Notes under the pieces: generated by a model
What the model was told of the DNA's origin: nothing
What the model saw: only the letters and a program-made list of their open reading frames with translations
Database searches by the model: none
In this document: piece by piece, positions 36,956 to 49,460 of the stretch
Layout: each line of letters starts with the position of its first letter
Position numbering within the stretch: position 1 is the stretch's first letter
Assembly (NCBI GenBank): GCA_023079485.1
Contig: CM041087.1
Span: forward strand, 33,674,017-33,738,016
Direction: 5' to 3'
Source: Archilochus colubris
Lineage: Eukaryota > Chordata > Aves > Apodiformes > Trochilidae
Length of the DNA: 64,000 nt
Program-made: the position numbers and the translations under genes

Positions 36956-39900
36956 ACAGAGATAATACTCTAAAAAGAGAGTTTTCTTTAAAGTAGGTCT
37001 ACACATGCGATGAATGTAAATATACAGAATACCTGTAAGGCTGCAGCAGAGTACTTTGGGCAAGAGGTTGTTTCTAGTAAAGTAAAAGCAAAAAACCTGT
37101 GAATTTTGAGGCAACACATGGGGCAAAGATTTGAAAGATTTATTGCCAAAGTGTATTCCCCCAGATTTGGAAGAAACAGAAACATCCTTTTTTGCACTTG
37201 TAACACCAGTGTAAAAGTATCTAAACCAGTCCATTTACTAGATTATCTTGAAACTTCAGAAACTTGAAAGTGTGTTACATGGGAAGTGTGGTACTGCATA
37301 AGCCCTCAGACTTCAGTCAGTGAAATAAAAGGGAAATTTAATACCCCAATAGTATTAACATTGTATTTACAGCTGCTGCTGCTGCCCACATGAAAAATAT
37401 GTTTCCCAAGGGCTGAGATCAAAGGTACTGCCACAGTGTGACATTCTATGGGACTACACTATAAAAATTTTACAGATTTGACAGATTGTTTTCAATTAAA
37501 ATGTGTTTGATATAAACTGCAGGTGTTCATAAACAGAGAATGAAGAATTTTTAAATTTTTTTAAAAATACAGGTTAAGTTTTAAACTAGCCACTTGGTTC
37601 AGCTGTACAACAGCTTCATGTTTGATTCTGGAAAAATAACTCCTTTATCTATAATTTTCAAGGAGCACATATAATCTGAATATCCTAGACTTTTGGTGGG
37701 ACTATGTAACTGCTACCCTGTCATTTCATATTAAACCAACAGGTGGTTAGCACTTTTTTGTCTGCATTTGCTATGTTTGAGGTTTTTTTAATTAGTTTTT
37801 GTAATGCTGTTAGATACCTTACATAGAGAGAAGTTCATACGCGAGTGGAAGGTTCTTTACTAAAACTGGGGCAAAACACCCATATATCCTACTTTGCAGA
37901 ATGTCTTTGTTTTAATTTGCCACCTTGATATAGATGAGGGGAGCATCATCTCCCAAAGCACTTGGAAATGGCAGCAAGGTCCTTGCCAGACCCCATGGTA
38001 CATCACCAGAACTGTGCACAGGCATTTTGCCTCCTGACTCTGTTAGTGTTAATGGGAGTCAGGCAGTTCAGCCTCCATATACCATGCTCCAAACATATCC
38101 ATTGAAGTCTGGCAAACAAGCCCTGAGGCATCCTTGTAAAAGTCTTTGAAACTGCTGCTCTTCTGTAAGATTTGTGATGAAAAAAAAACCCAAAACCCAG
38201 AAAGCTGCCCACTCTACAAAGATTTCCATCCCAAATCTGTGCTTGAATATAAATAGGTCTGATGTTTTGGCATGCTAGCAAAATCAAAGCACTGTGAGGG
38301 GAAGAAGGGTGATCTGAGAGGTGCCTGCTTCCCATGGGTGACAAACTGGCTGGCTTTGTGGATACACCTTCAGTCAGGCATTTTTCTTTACATTTTCTTT
38401 ATATTGGGAGCTGCTGAGAAACACCTGGACCAGGCACCAGAGTTTCCATCCTCAGCCCTGATAGAGCACTGCTGATTTATCGGGTTGTTCTGGTCTGGTG
38501 CAAAGTGGCTGTACAGCCAGTTTACCTCTATTCTGGGAGTATGGAAGAATATTCATGTATTACAGAAGGCTGACCATAAAGAAAAATCTCCCTTTTAGCT
38601 CCTCACTCAGTAGGGAGAATGACTACATCCCAGTTTTGTGAGGAGCAGGGACTGGGGGAGCTGCCCCTACAGCAGCTGATCAGCTATTTACCTGTGAGGT
38701 GGAGACTCAGCCACATCTGGGAATAGAGCCCCAGGGAGATTGTTCTTCATGCCTTCTGCCATGTGTGGTCTTATCTGCAATAAGAAATGAAGGTAATATT
38801 TATTCCCATGTGGGTATTAGAACAGGATCACAGATGGTGCAGAAAGTGTTTCTGGAATGCAAATAAAAAGGGGCAGGAAGCCAGCCTCCATTGCTTTCTT
38901 ACTTGTACCACCATAAGACTTATTTCCAGAGATGCTTAAAATTCCTTGACTCTTCCAATGGATAAGTGATGAGAGATGGTTCCAGGTTAAGCCAATTTGC
39001 AGTTACTCTCATGCGTGCTCAGAAGCACCAAGTTTTTAACACTGCCCTATTATTTTCACTTCCTGTATTCCTGCAGCTGTGTGGTCCCCTGCAAGCCCGG
39101 GCTGCCTTCCACAAGCCATGAAACATCTTGAGGACTACCCTGATTTTGGCTTTGTTTAAAATTTGCCTTGACTGCAGTCATTGGCCAGAAATACAGCAGT
39201 GCAGGCTGGCAAAAAGCAGCCGTATCACAAGTAAGAATCTGCCTTCAAATTGCTTTATTTTAAATAAGTGCAGCACAAGATATGTCAGGTAACAGATTTC
39301 TTGTTAGGAAAACTTGTTCTAATTCTTGTGGTAGCGTGAAGGGCTATTTCTCTGTTTATTTCTCTGTTTATTTCTCTGTTTATTTCTTTGTCTTCCTTAA
39401 TGCAAAGTATCCTGCACAGAATCTAGGTGGCTGGATGAGGGAAAATGAGCCTCACAGGTCTCTCCCCACATGCTGCCTGTGCCATTGCAGGATGTGACAA
39501 CCATGTCACCCCCAACTAGTGGGATATGTGTGTGTATTTGTGTGCTGAGGAGCCATCCAGAGCGACTTTACTGCTCCTTTCACATCCCTGACCAACTCCA
39601 GCATGGAGGTGGAGGATGGATGAGAGCAAATATTTAAAGGCCTGTGTGGCACACTGTCCTTTGCCACCATAGCAAGCCACGTTCCTACCTCTGCTCACCC
39701 AGTCTGCAGGGTTTGTTTGTCTGCCTTTTGTTTGTTGTCAAAATGCTCTTTATTTGCTTCACCAGAAATTTTGCTCCCTGGAGAAGTGTTATCTGCTGCC
39801 ATTCCGTCTCTGGGAGTAAAATACAGCCCCCCTTTTACATGTAAACATACATTCTATTTTTAACTTTTTCATTTTTTTCTTCAATCGGGAGTTTATATTT

Positions 39901-40524
39901 TTCTGCTGCTTCATGCTTTTTTTCTGGCTCCTGCAAGAAATGTTGTGAACTAATATCTCATTAAATAATATTTTCAGTTCTTCATGAGACCAGTTAAGCA
40001 TTTTTAAAGGCCTCTAAGCTTTACATGTGGCTTTCAAGGGTGGTGCATAGCACTCTGTGCATATTTTTTTTGTGGAAGCTTTTTCTTCCAGGGCAAAGAA
40101 AATTAAATTAAAAAAAAAACCAGACAAACACTTTGTCAGAAAGAGCAACTATAAAGAAATTTTTTACTTGTCTTCCTAGTTGGATGATTGAAATTAAAAT
40201 GGAACACCACACAAACTTAGAAATTAGAAATTACAAAGCTAAGAATAGACTTGGTTTGTTTATGCTCTTTTTCAGCAAACTGTGATTATTCATCTGAGAG
40301 GTGGTATGATTTTAAGATTGTTCTTTAATTAAATTTCCATTCTTTCTGTTAAGGAGGCTTGTTGAAAAGGTGTACAAACTCAAAATAAGAATAATATCTT
40401 GTTCTTGCACAAAGAATGCAAGACAAAGCTACCTGTGCTCATACATTGGGTATTGTTCCAATTCCTATTCAGAGATGTCAAATATTACAGTCTGACCCCA
40501 ACTAAGTTTCATTTTTAATTCAAT
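36956..40524. other. intergenic with a 12-bp tandem repeat
   Basis: No gene is seen. There is a short 12-bp tandem repeat at 39346-39393. Patches around 37930-38120 and 38400-38740 are somewhat more GC-rich but contain no splice structure or domain that I can name. Confidence 0.6.
39346..39393. repeat. 12-bp tandem repeat, four units
   Basis: Three exact copies of atttctctgttt (39346-39381) are followed by one diverged copy, atttctttgtct. The in-phase length makes a repetitive peptide (YFSV) in one frame, but the frame is not a gene. Confidence 0.93.
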
Positions 40525-40600
40525 GGTTCACAGAGAGGTGAAGGAATTTCCACAGCCTCAGAGACCTCAGGTTTTTATCCCTCACCTTCGAAAATAGGTA
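40525..40600 (-). mobile_element. possible MIR-like SINE remnant, antisense
   Basis: The block 'cacagagaggtgaaggaatt' followed by 'tccacagcctcagagacctc' and 'aggtttttatccc' resembles the antisense MIR core 'cacagagaggttaagtgactt...cacacagc...'. It is short and could be chance. Confidence 0.3.
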
Positions 40601-43600
40601 CCCTGCTAGATAGATTTATTCCACTTGATAATAAGGGGAGAGCTTCAGAAATGCATCCCTGGCTTCTGTGCACGCTTTTCTGCATCTCCAGTTGGGCTTA
40701 TTGGATAAGAGCTGAGAAAAGGTCAAGATCCAGTGATCAAAATGAGATCCTGCTGTTTATAAGATTACTGGAATAAGATTTAAAGAATCTTTAAAAGCTG
40801 AAGCAAAAGTTAAAAGATTCTTATGTTCTTAAAAATCAGACCAATGATTGTAAGAAAAAGTCCCAGACTGTCTGCTTGATCTTTCAGACAGAGTGACAGT
40901 GTGAAATTTAATTCCAGTTTGTTATGACACTACTGTTTTTTAAATTTTCTTGCATAAATTCTTAAGTTATTACAGCTGATGTTTATACAGACTAACAGGG
41001 TTTTTTTTCCTAAAAAATCAGCTTTATTATTTTGTTTTACTGTTTTAACCTGATGAAGCAGAAATTTTCCTGTATCTGATGTTTCACTTTGCAAAGTTGT
41101 ATGACCTTACAGCTTTCATAAGAACAAAGCAGGTTGATTTACCAAAGTTGGAAGATGCAGAATTATGTCACTTTTAGCTATATTTCAGCGACTATTTTTT
41201 AAACAGAAAAAACCACCAATAATGCCAAAATTTTTCACAAAAAATTTTGCATTTCTTAGTATCAATGAAACTAATAATTATTACTTCTGCTACTTCTAAT
41301 CTGAAAATCCACCTGTTTACAGTAGAGCTACTAGTTAATATATGGTATAAGACTTAATAGATCTGAAACTCATCTCTATTATAAGCCCTGGAGTATTAAG
41401 TCACACTAAAATAATGAATAGCTATCAGGCTGGCATTGGAGTTTTCTAATCTGTGAATTGGTCAAGCTTGCATTAAACTCTTAAAACACCTAGTAGCCAT
41501 ACACAGAATTGTGAGCTGCAAGTGGAAAAGGGTATTGTAATACTGTTTGCTAAAACAGTTTACAAAATGTAAGCATCACAGAAAAGATAGAAAGATTTGT
41601 CTTTTTCTCAATTATTTATTAGTGAAACTGTAATCTCATTCCTCAGTTCTTAAGACTTGTTACATATTTTCAGGTTTTGCAAGATACAAAAAAAGTGTCA
41701 CTATTATTTAAATTATTTCATTCTCTGGGTAGTAAAAAAATGTTATGGATAAATCTTATCCAATCTCTGATAGGTGAGAATATTCTTATATCTAGCACAG
41801 AGGTCTTCCAGCACATGCAGAGCTGTGAACTTCACATTCCAAATTTCCTTTGTATTTCTGTGCTAATAAGGAGCTCTTGTTTTAAAGAAGCAAGCTGATG
41901 AACTACGGTCTTCATTATCAAAAATGTAAGAATTTACTTTCAAGTAAGAAAATCTGCAGTGTGTAGAAAGCTAGGGAAAAAACACAGTAGACTACAAATG
42001 CAGTGTCTGAAAAAATTAAGAGATGATTAATGCTTTTGTAGCTTTTATGTCCCATGTGGGCTGAGGGACAGAGGATCTTATTGTTAGACCTATGGCCTAA
42101 CACTTATGACCTGTGTCTGGAGTCAGCAGCACTTCTCCCCAGCTCTGTATCTCTCTGGCATTTTGTTTTGTCTCCGTGTGTCTCATCTCTGAGTGATCTG
42201 TGTCTATGGAAATTTTGAAAAGAATGTTCTGTGGCCAACATCCAGGAAGTTTTGAAATGGCAGTTTTGAAACTGCAGCAGCCTCCAGTTGCCCTTAAGGA
42301 AGAAGCTCTGTAAGACACAGACAGGTACTGTTCCTGGCAGTCCTTTTCCAGCCTCCTTTATTTTGTTTCATCAAATTTAATAAATCCGGTGTCAGTGAAT
42401 GTGATAATCTGGCAAGAACAGCTAATCAGATACTTAATGGGATACTGAGGTGTGTTTAAATTCAGTTCTGATCCCAAAACACAAACAGCAGATGCCTGTT
42501 TTTGAAAGGCACAATGTTCCCACAAATGTGGCTGCAGTATATTCATCCCATCAGTAGCTTGTATCCCTCATAAGCTTCTCCAAAAGAAAACATTGTTGGA
42601 AGACTAACTTGTTAAAAGGAAAATAAAAATCTAGTTAGGCATTTGAATGTCTGTTTAGGTTTTGGATAGCTAAGGCTGAGGTCCCTACTCTAATGGAAAA
42701 GTTTGAACCCTACTTGACTATCTCCAGAGGGAAAGTTTTAAAAATAGAGTAGTAAAGTATTATGTGAGGGAGTGGTCTCAGTTTTGCTTGTGGAGTTGTT
42801 CAATTAGCCATATAAATGATGGCATAATTACTGTAGAATACAAAGCATGACCAGTTGTCTCCATCCTGGATAAATGCTTCAACCCTTCAATGAAGTTCCA
42901 TTTACTCTCTCTGGACTTAGTTTTCTGAGATTGAATATAAGATGGTTTATGATCTCGCTTTCTTGCTCTCATTGACCTGGGAAGTATTTTTTCCACACAA
43001 GCTGAGTTACTTCTGTGGAGAAAGATGCTAAAGAGCCCTGGAAACCTACAGAGTTTGCTTTTCATGTCCTATCACCTTCAGCAGAGATGTGAATTTAAAA
43101 GCCCCATTTTATTCCTGGCCAGGTTCTCCAGTAGTGCTGCTGCTAGGGTAGAGGATCTCTTTCTTTTCTCTCCCAGATAGGTGGGATTTAGAGTGTGGAT
43201 TGGTGGGGGGTTACTGGTAGAACACAGATAAGAATGATAAGAAAAAAAGAACACTTTGCTGGCCTAGGAATCCTGGCAAGGAAGGAGATAACCTTCCTCA
43301 CAAATCCTGGCAGGGCTTGGGTGTATGCTCTTTGTTTAGGTCTGCCAAGGTTTGGGCAGTTATGAGCAAGCCCAGAAGCAAATCTTTCCCTTTGTACAGA
43401 ATGATTCTCAGCCACCTGCTTAACCCTTTCAAGAAATACAGGTACCTCAGAGGGTAGTTGGGAGCCAAACAAGATTTCTGAGAATGAAATTTGCTAGACT
43501 GATGTCTTAAAGTTGCCTGAATACCTCTGTTCTTACTCTAAATTGTCATCACTAACTGTGGTATTCTGAAATGAGGCAAATACATAAGAGCACTTGAGTA

Positions 43601-46600
43601 AAGCACTTTCTGCAAACATTTACTCCTTTACTATTGTCAGGAGACTTTTGCAGGTCCATAGGGTTTGTTCATGTAACATGTTCATGTAACCAGTAACTAA
43701 TGTTACTGGTTAAGTCTAGGAACAAGCATTGTGGTTTGGAGCCTATAAATGCATGGGCATTTCTAAGCTGCTCCTGCTCTACAAGAAAAGTGCTTCTATC
43801 TCTCTGAATCTGATGGGCCATATGGTGTACAGCACTGAGCAATGGAATGATTTGCCTGGCAGTATTTCAGAAGAAAGTAATCAATCACCACTTGAAACTG
43901 CAAATGGGTGCTTGTTCAAGTTCAGTCATTTTAATCCTTGTCTTCAGATTTATCTATGGATTTATGTGTTATATTAGGCATAATAAACCTGTATCTTTAA
44001 ACTGTGCAAAATGTCATTACATTTTGGACATTGTAGCAATATTACAAGGATGCCAAATATTACTTAAATACAATTTAAATAAGACAAAATAACTTGGCAA
44101 AAATGTTTTTTTCTAAAGAAGAAAGTGCTTTGATGCTACAATATCAAAATCTGAAAAGACTTTCTTTAAAATATTTAAAGTCAGCACTTGAAATCTTAGC
44201 ATCATATAAGGCATGAATTTTTTTAATGGTGGACACTTAAGATAATGCCTATTTCCAAGTAAACTAAAAGAAAAATGAGTTTTGCTAAATTTGTTGGTTT
44301 TGCAGTTTCAATCCACCTGTAAATTAGTATGATTATAATTGCCTGGGATGTTATTCCCCTTTTATTTGGTTAAATTAGCTGCAAAATATAGGTTATTATT
44401 TTTCTGATTTTAATATCAGCTGGGAAGGAGGTATATTACTAAAAAAAATATAAGGACTGTGCTTGTTTAAGCTGCTTCCTAAGCAAGAGTCTCTCTCCTG
44501 TTATATAGCTGCTTTTATGTTTGCCTTCTATTGCTTTTCCAGTCAAAGGGTGTTGAAAAAATACCTGTTCAAGTCCTTGAAACAGTAGGGAGATGAAATG
44601 GGGTATGATTTACCCTCCACCTCCATACTTTGGTAAACCATAACGATATGGGTATATATTGTTTGGAACCAACATCAACATTACAGTTATATGTATGAAA
44701 AATTGTCTAAGATCATATGTGAAATTGTTACGATTTTTATTAGGATGGAAAAGAGAAATTTATTGCCTTATTTTACAAAACCATGCTTGGGTACAGTACA
44801 TCTGTTCAGTGAGGTATGTTGTTTATAATCTAACTTCAGAAGCTTTTGCAACAGTGGAATAACATAAAATGTGAAAAACACCAGAAGTAGTTCCCATTAA
44901 TTTCTACTTATTTTTTTTATCTTGATTTAATTAGAAAGTGCCAAAATGCATGAGAAGAGAGAAAGTGCGATTAATCTTCTAGCTTTTAAAATAGTGTTGG
45001 GATCAACTGGTGCATCTAATGCTGTCCTCTCCTGAATGTGAGCTGTTGGAAGTGCCAAAGGCCTGGGCAGCTCAAAAGAACAGATAAACTATTGATGAAC
45101 TTGTCTGAAAATACTAATAAGATTATTGGGTTTTGTGACCAAGTCACCCCAAGACCCAAGGTCACCCATAAAGCTCCAGGCCAGTCAGTACATTAGGTGA
45201 GAAAAGAACCTGTGCCCTGGGAGGACAAAGTCTGAAAGTCTGAAAATATCCAATAGCCAAGAGAAGGGGCTTGCAGGACTGGAGACACCTTGATATTTGT
45301 ATTGCCTTGGTCCCAGGCTTCTCATCTGTTATCAAGAAGAGATGAACCTCTTGCTGTCAAACCCCAAAGTTATGCTGGCTGGGAAGCTGCAACATACCTG
45401 CTCCTGACTGTTGAGAAACAACTGGGATCTTTGCATCCCTCCTTCCACCTCCTCCTCCTCCTTTTCTCACACTACCCCTGCTGCCAGGTGTGTTATATAC
45501 ACATTCTGTAAGAACTAAGATGCACCTTTTTTGGATGAAATTCCCTGAAGAATCTCTCTGTGCATGGTGGCAAAAGATGCCAAGGTGATCTTGGAATATA
45601 TTTGCAGCAAATTTTATTAGATTTCAGTCATCTGATTTATTTGTTCCTGGCTTATTTCCCCTTCTTATTCCTTAGTATTTCTTCCCTGACACAACATTTC
45701 CTTTGTAACTTTATGCTGGCACATGGAGCTGTTCCCTCTGTAGTCCCCTGTTCCAGGATTTTGGGCTGTGTACACTTTTATCTCCAGTATGTGGCTTCAA
45801 GTAGCCAAGGCTCCAGGGCTCTATGCAACTATACTGATCAAAACCAGGTGTCAGTGGAAATGGAGGACCACAGGCTTTTGCATTAAGCATAATTATGTGA
45901 TCTGTCATGAACTATATGGGCTATATTCAATAATTGTGGGATTTATAAGGAAGGCCAGGATGGTGATTTCCATGCTCTGTTCTGCAAGGCTGTGCTATGT
46001 GGCCTTTGCAGCTATGTTGAACAAATGAACAGCTATGGATTCACAAGGACTGGGGCTTAATGTGACCATGTGGTTTCCCTAACTTGCTCATCTGCCTGCT
46101 GGTATATAGATGCTGAATAATTAGGCTAAAGAAAAAAAATATGTTAATTCTGTTGGTAGTGTCAAGAACATCACACACAGATAATGATCCTGATGAATTT
46201 CAGTTCCATCAAAGTGAAAAGGGAACTTGCTGAACCTTGTTGGTTTTATAGAGCCTAAATATCACTTGTTTTCTTTCCTTGCTTTCCTCTTTCTTCTTGC
46301 CAAAATATGTAGGCCCTATATCAACAATCAGGATGGGGAATATGGGTGATGATTTCCACAAAAGCACAATGAGATGTCTTTAGTTTGGCACAAAATTCGC
46401 TTCTCTTTTTCCCCAGGCTGCTGCAAAGCTAAACGTGTATGAAGACTTATCTTCTCTTATGTAAATATTAATTTTGGAAATTTCATTAACATCAGAGTAT
46501 GTTTTAACCTCTTTCATTTTGGAGAAGGTTCTGTGTGCTGAAAAAGTATCTCTGTCTTGCAACACACAGAGTCCTCTAAACTGCCAGATAACTTTTGTGA

Positions 46601-49107
46601 CAGAACAATCAGAGGTTACTGTTAAGAGGGGAGGAAAAAAAAAGCTGGAGTCCTATTTTCTGGCAAGTTTTTATTCTGTTGCAGTGTGCTCTGAACATAC
46701 TTCTCATGCTCTACCCGTGAAGTCTAAAGCTTTTTTTCCTTTCTTTTTTACTTCTGGGAAGAAAAACAGGATATGAAGTATTTGCAGTGGCACTAAAATG
46801 TCTTGTATGTGTATTGAAAACAAGTCCTGAAATTATAATGATGTGATTCTTGCACTGAAGTGCCAACCCCAGAGGCTCTGTCAGGAACAGGGCACAGGAC
46901 TTGCCTGCCCCTAAGCTACTCGTTAAGTTCCTTTTAAAATCTTTGGAGGCAAAGAGACAACTTTTGGGTTTGATTCTTCTGACCTGTTTCAGTTGCCTTC
47001 TTCACGTGGAAAAGAATTACTCCCTGGAAAAATTAATTCCTACAGTCTACAAAGGGAGATTAGTTTAAATCTAGACAGGTACATTTAGTGACATGATTAT
47101 AGCCACCCTGGATCCTTTGCTGGTGCTTTCACACTTCATTAAAAAAAATCCTGTTGCTGCCTAACTCCATGTTAATGCATTAGAGTAATCAAAGCAAAGG
47201 TATCGTTTTGGTGTCTCAGCTGCAAATGGATATCTAAAATGCAGAAAGATCAAGACCAAAACATTTGCTGATAATAAGATGTTTCAGTGTCTGAATTAAC
47301 AAAGATGTCCAATATAGTTACAAATACTGGGAGACTTCTGAAAGAAATGGCCTTTCTATTTTCAAGTGATTCCTAAAAATGTTACTCGTACATGTCAGTG
47401 GTAAGGAGTTTCATCGCTAATGTGAATCTAGTAAAAAATCTTTCTTCAAGCCAATTTGGTTTAGAAAAAGGCTTGTTTTGATATTTTATCTGCTACCACT
47501 GCAAGTAGGTTGCATACATACATAGTTTAATTAGAGGGCTTTATCTTCTAGCCAGCTGGAGTGATTTTGTTGTTGTTTTCTCACTCTCTTTTTACGTAAA
47601 ATGTTAGAAATAGTTAGAATGACCTGGGTAGTTTGTTAAATCATTCTCAGCTTTGTTTTTTGTTTGTTTCCCCCATTATATGTGTATGCAGAGGCTGTTA
47701 AACTGGATGTTTGTGGGGGTTTTTTTGTATGTTTGTTTGTTTTTTATGGGAATAAAGAGATTTAACCCTAAGTTTTCTTCATCAGCAAAGCTCTGAGGAA
47801 ACCATTATTCAAAAACCAGTTAAACCCTTTCTTAAAGCCCTTAAAAATTTAATAGGATTTCATTTAGATACGTTTTGTCTGAATTTCTTCTGTTCTTGGG
47901 ATTTTATTTAAGAATTTGCTTGAGATTCTAGCTTTTTTATGGAGTACATCTGTGTTGCAACATCTTCATGAACATCATGACTCAAATTTCATGTTTTAGC
48001 TACTTTTCCTGAAATGTCCTGTTTCTTAGCTGAGCTGTGATACTCCAGCCAGCTTCCAAAACCTGGTGCCAGTATTTTGGGTTCATTCCTACCCTGCCTC
48101 TGTCAGACTGTTCTGGTACAGCCATCCTGTACCAAACCAGATGTCAGTGTCTGTCCTCCTAGAAGAGGTCTTATTGCTAATTCATGAACCTGGTGGGTGA
48201 TAGAGATTAAAGCCTCACTGCAGTTTATGGTTTCCTGACCACCTCAGGGCAGTTTCACTAGGAGCTGTTCCAGAGGCTTTTAAGTTTTGTGTTATATATC
48301 TGGATTCCTCTGTAAAGAGGCAGCACACATTTCAGGTTTTGCAGCAACATGTGATTTATTCCAATACGAATCGGATATGGGCAAACACTGTCACAGCTTG
48401 TATGGATATGCAGCATCTCTCAAAAAACTATGCTTTATGTAATCAATGTCCACTGCAAGCAGTATCTAAAGACCAACATTTCTGATCAGTTTCTCCTTGG
48501 TGCCCAGGTGAATATACCATTTGCCTATAAAGGCTCAGTTAACTGGAGCTGTAAAGGTCCTCATTGTACGACTCATTAATTGTTTCTAATGGATTGAATC
48601 TTTGAAGTCAAGAGTTCAACATAAGATTGTCATTAGCCAAATGAGTAGCCTTAATAATTTGCACTGTTCTGCTGGTTTTCTGGAATTTAGAAGACTTTAC
48701 AGGCAGCACAGTAGATCGTTTGCTATAGGAGTGAATTGCAGTTAACGTTGCCACTGATGTTTTTAATTTATACCTCTGATGCCTGTTTTGAAAGTAATAT
48801 CAAAGAGACCAGAGTGAAAAGAGGCAAGGCCAGAGCATTCCTTGTGTGCTTCTGTTATTAGATCTGTCTGGGTCCTGCATTTGGATAAGTTCCACTTTCT
48901 TCTGAGCCTGCTCAAGAGGAAACTGTTCTGTTGCAAAAATACTGTATTTTCTCTTGCTTCAAGAACTTGGATAAAATTTCATGTATAATTGTTTTTTATG
49001 CTGCTGTTGAATTTGCATAGGTTGTATGACATGAAAATTGTTCATGTGGGGAAGCACTGATCCTAAAGACAGGGTGACAGAGATCCACTTGTTCAGAGGA
49101 GACTTGG
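40601..49107. other. intergenic, no gene seen
   Basis: About 8.5 kb, mostly AT-rich. It holds a 13-bp tandem duplication joined to an 11-bp hairpin at 43667-43712. Open frames are short and unremarkable. One, at 43729-43977, contains a faint LINE-like string. A less AT-rich block at 45130-45560, with a pyrimidine-rich run, may be an unrecognised repeat. Homeobox-core-rich patches occur near 44290-44420 and 48565-48680. Confidence 0.55.
43667..43712. repeat. 13-bp tandem duplication plus 11-bp hairpin
   Basis: gttcatgtaac occurs at 43667-43677 and again at 43680-43690. The second copy runs into a perfect inverted repeat whose arms, taaccagtaac (43687-43697) and gttactggtta (43702-43712), flank the loop taat. 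Confidence 0.85.
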
Positions 49108-49460
49108 AAAAGAGAAGACTCTAGGGAGACCTTATTGTGGCCTCTTAATAATGGAAGTTTATAGCAATGATGAGGACAATTTTTTTATCAGAGCCTGCTG
49201 CAACAAGGGGTAATGGTTTTGAACTAAAAGAGGGTCATTCAGACTGGGTATAAGGAAGAGATATTTTTATAATGAGGGTGGTGAAATACTGGAACAGGTT
49301 GCCCAAAGTAGTGGAAACCCCATCCCTGGAAACATTCAAGGCCAGGCTGGACAGGGCTATGAGCAACATGATCCTAGTAGAAGATGTTCCTGCTCATTAC
49401 AAGGGGGTTGGACTAGAAGACCTTTAAATGTCCCTTCCAACCCAAATTATTCTATGATTT
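49108..49460 (+). mobile_element. CR1 LINE 3' fragment, sense
   Basis: Sense-strand CR1 blocks are 'actggaacaggttgcccaaa', 'ccctggaaacattcaaggcc', 'aggctggacagggctatgag', 'ggggttggactagaagacct', 'tcccttccaacccaaat' and the tail 'tattctatgattt'. It is moderately diverged with one tail unit left. The 5' edge is approximate; weaker similarity may extend to about 49065. Confidence 0.92.

Noticed and set aside
38750..38830. Another MIR-like remnant (tatctgcaataagaaatgaa)
   Set aside because: Only one block resembles MIR. The flanks do not follow the expected order.
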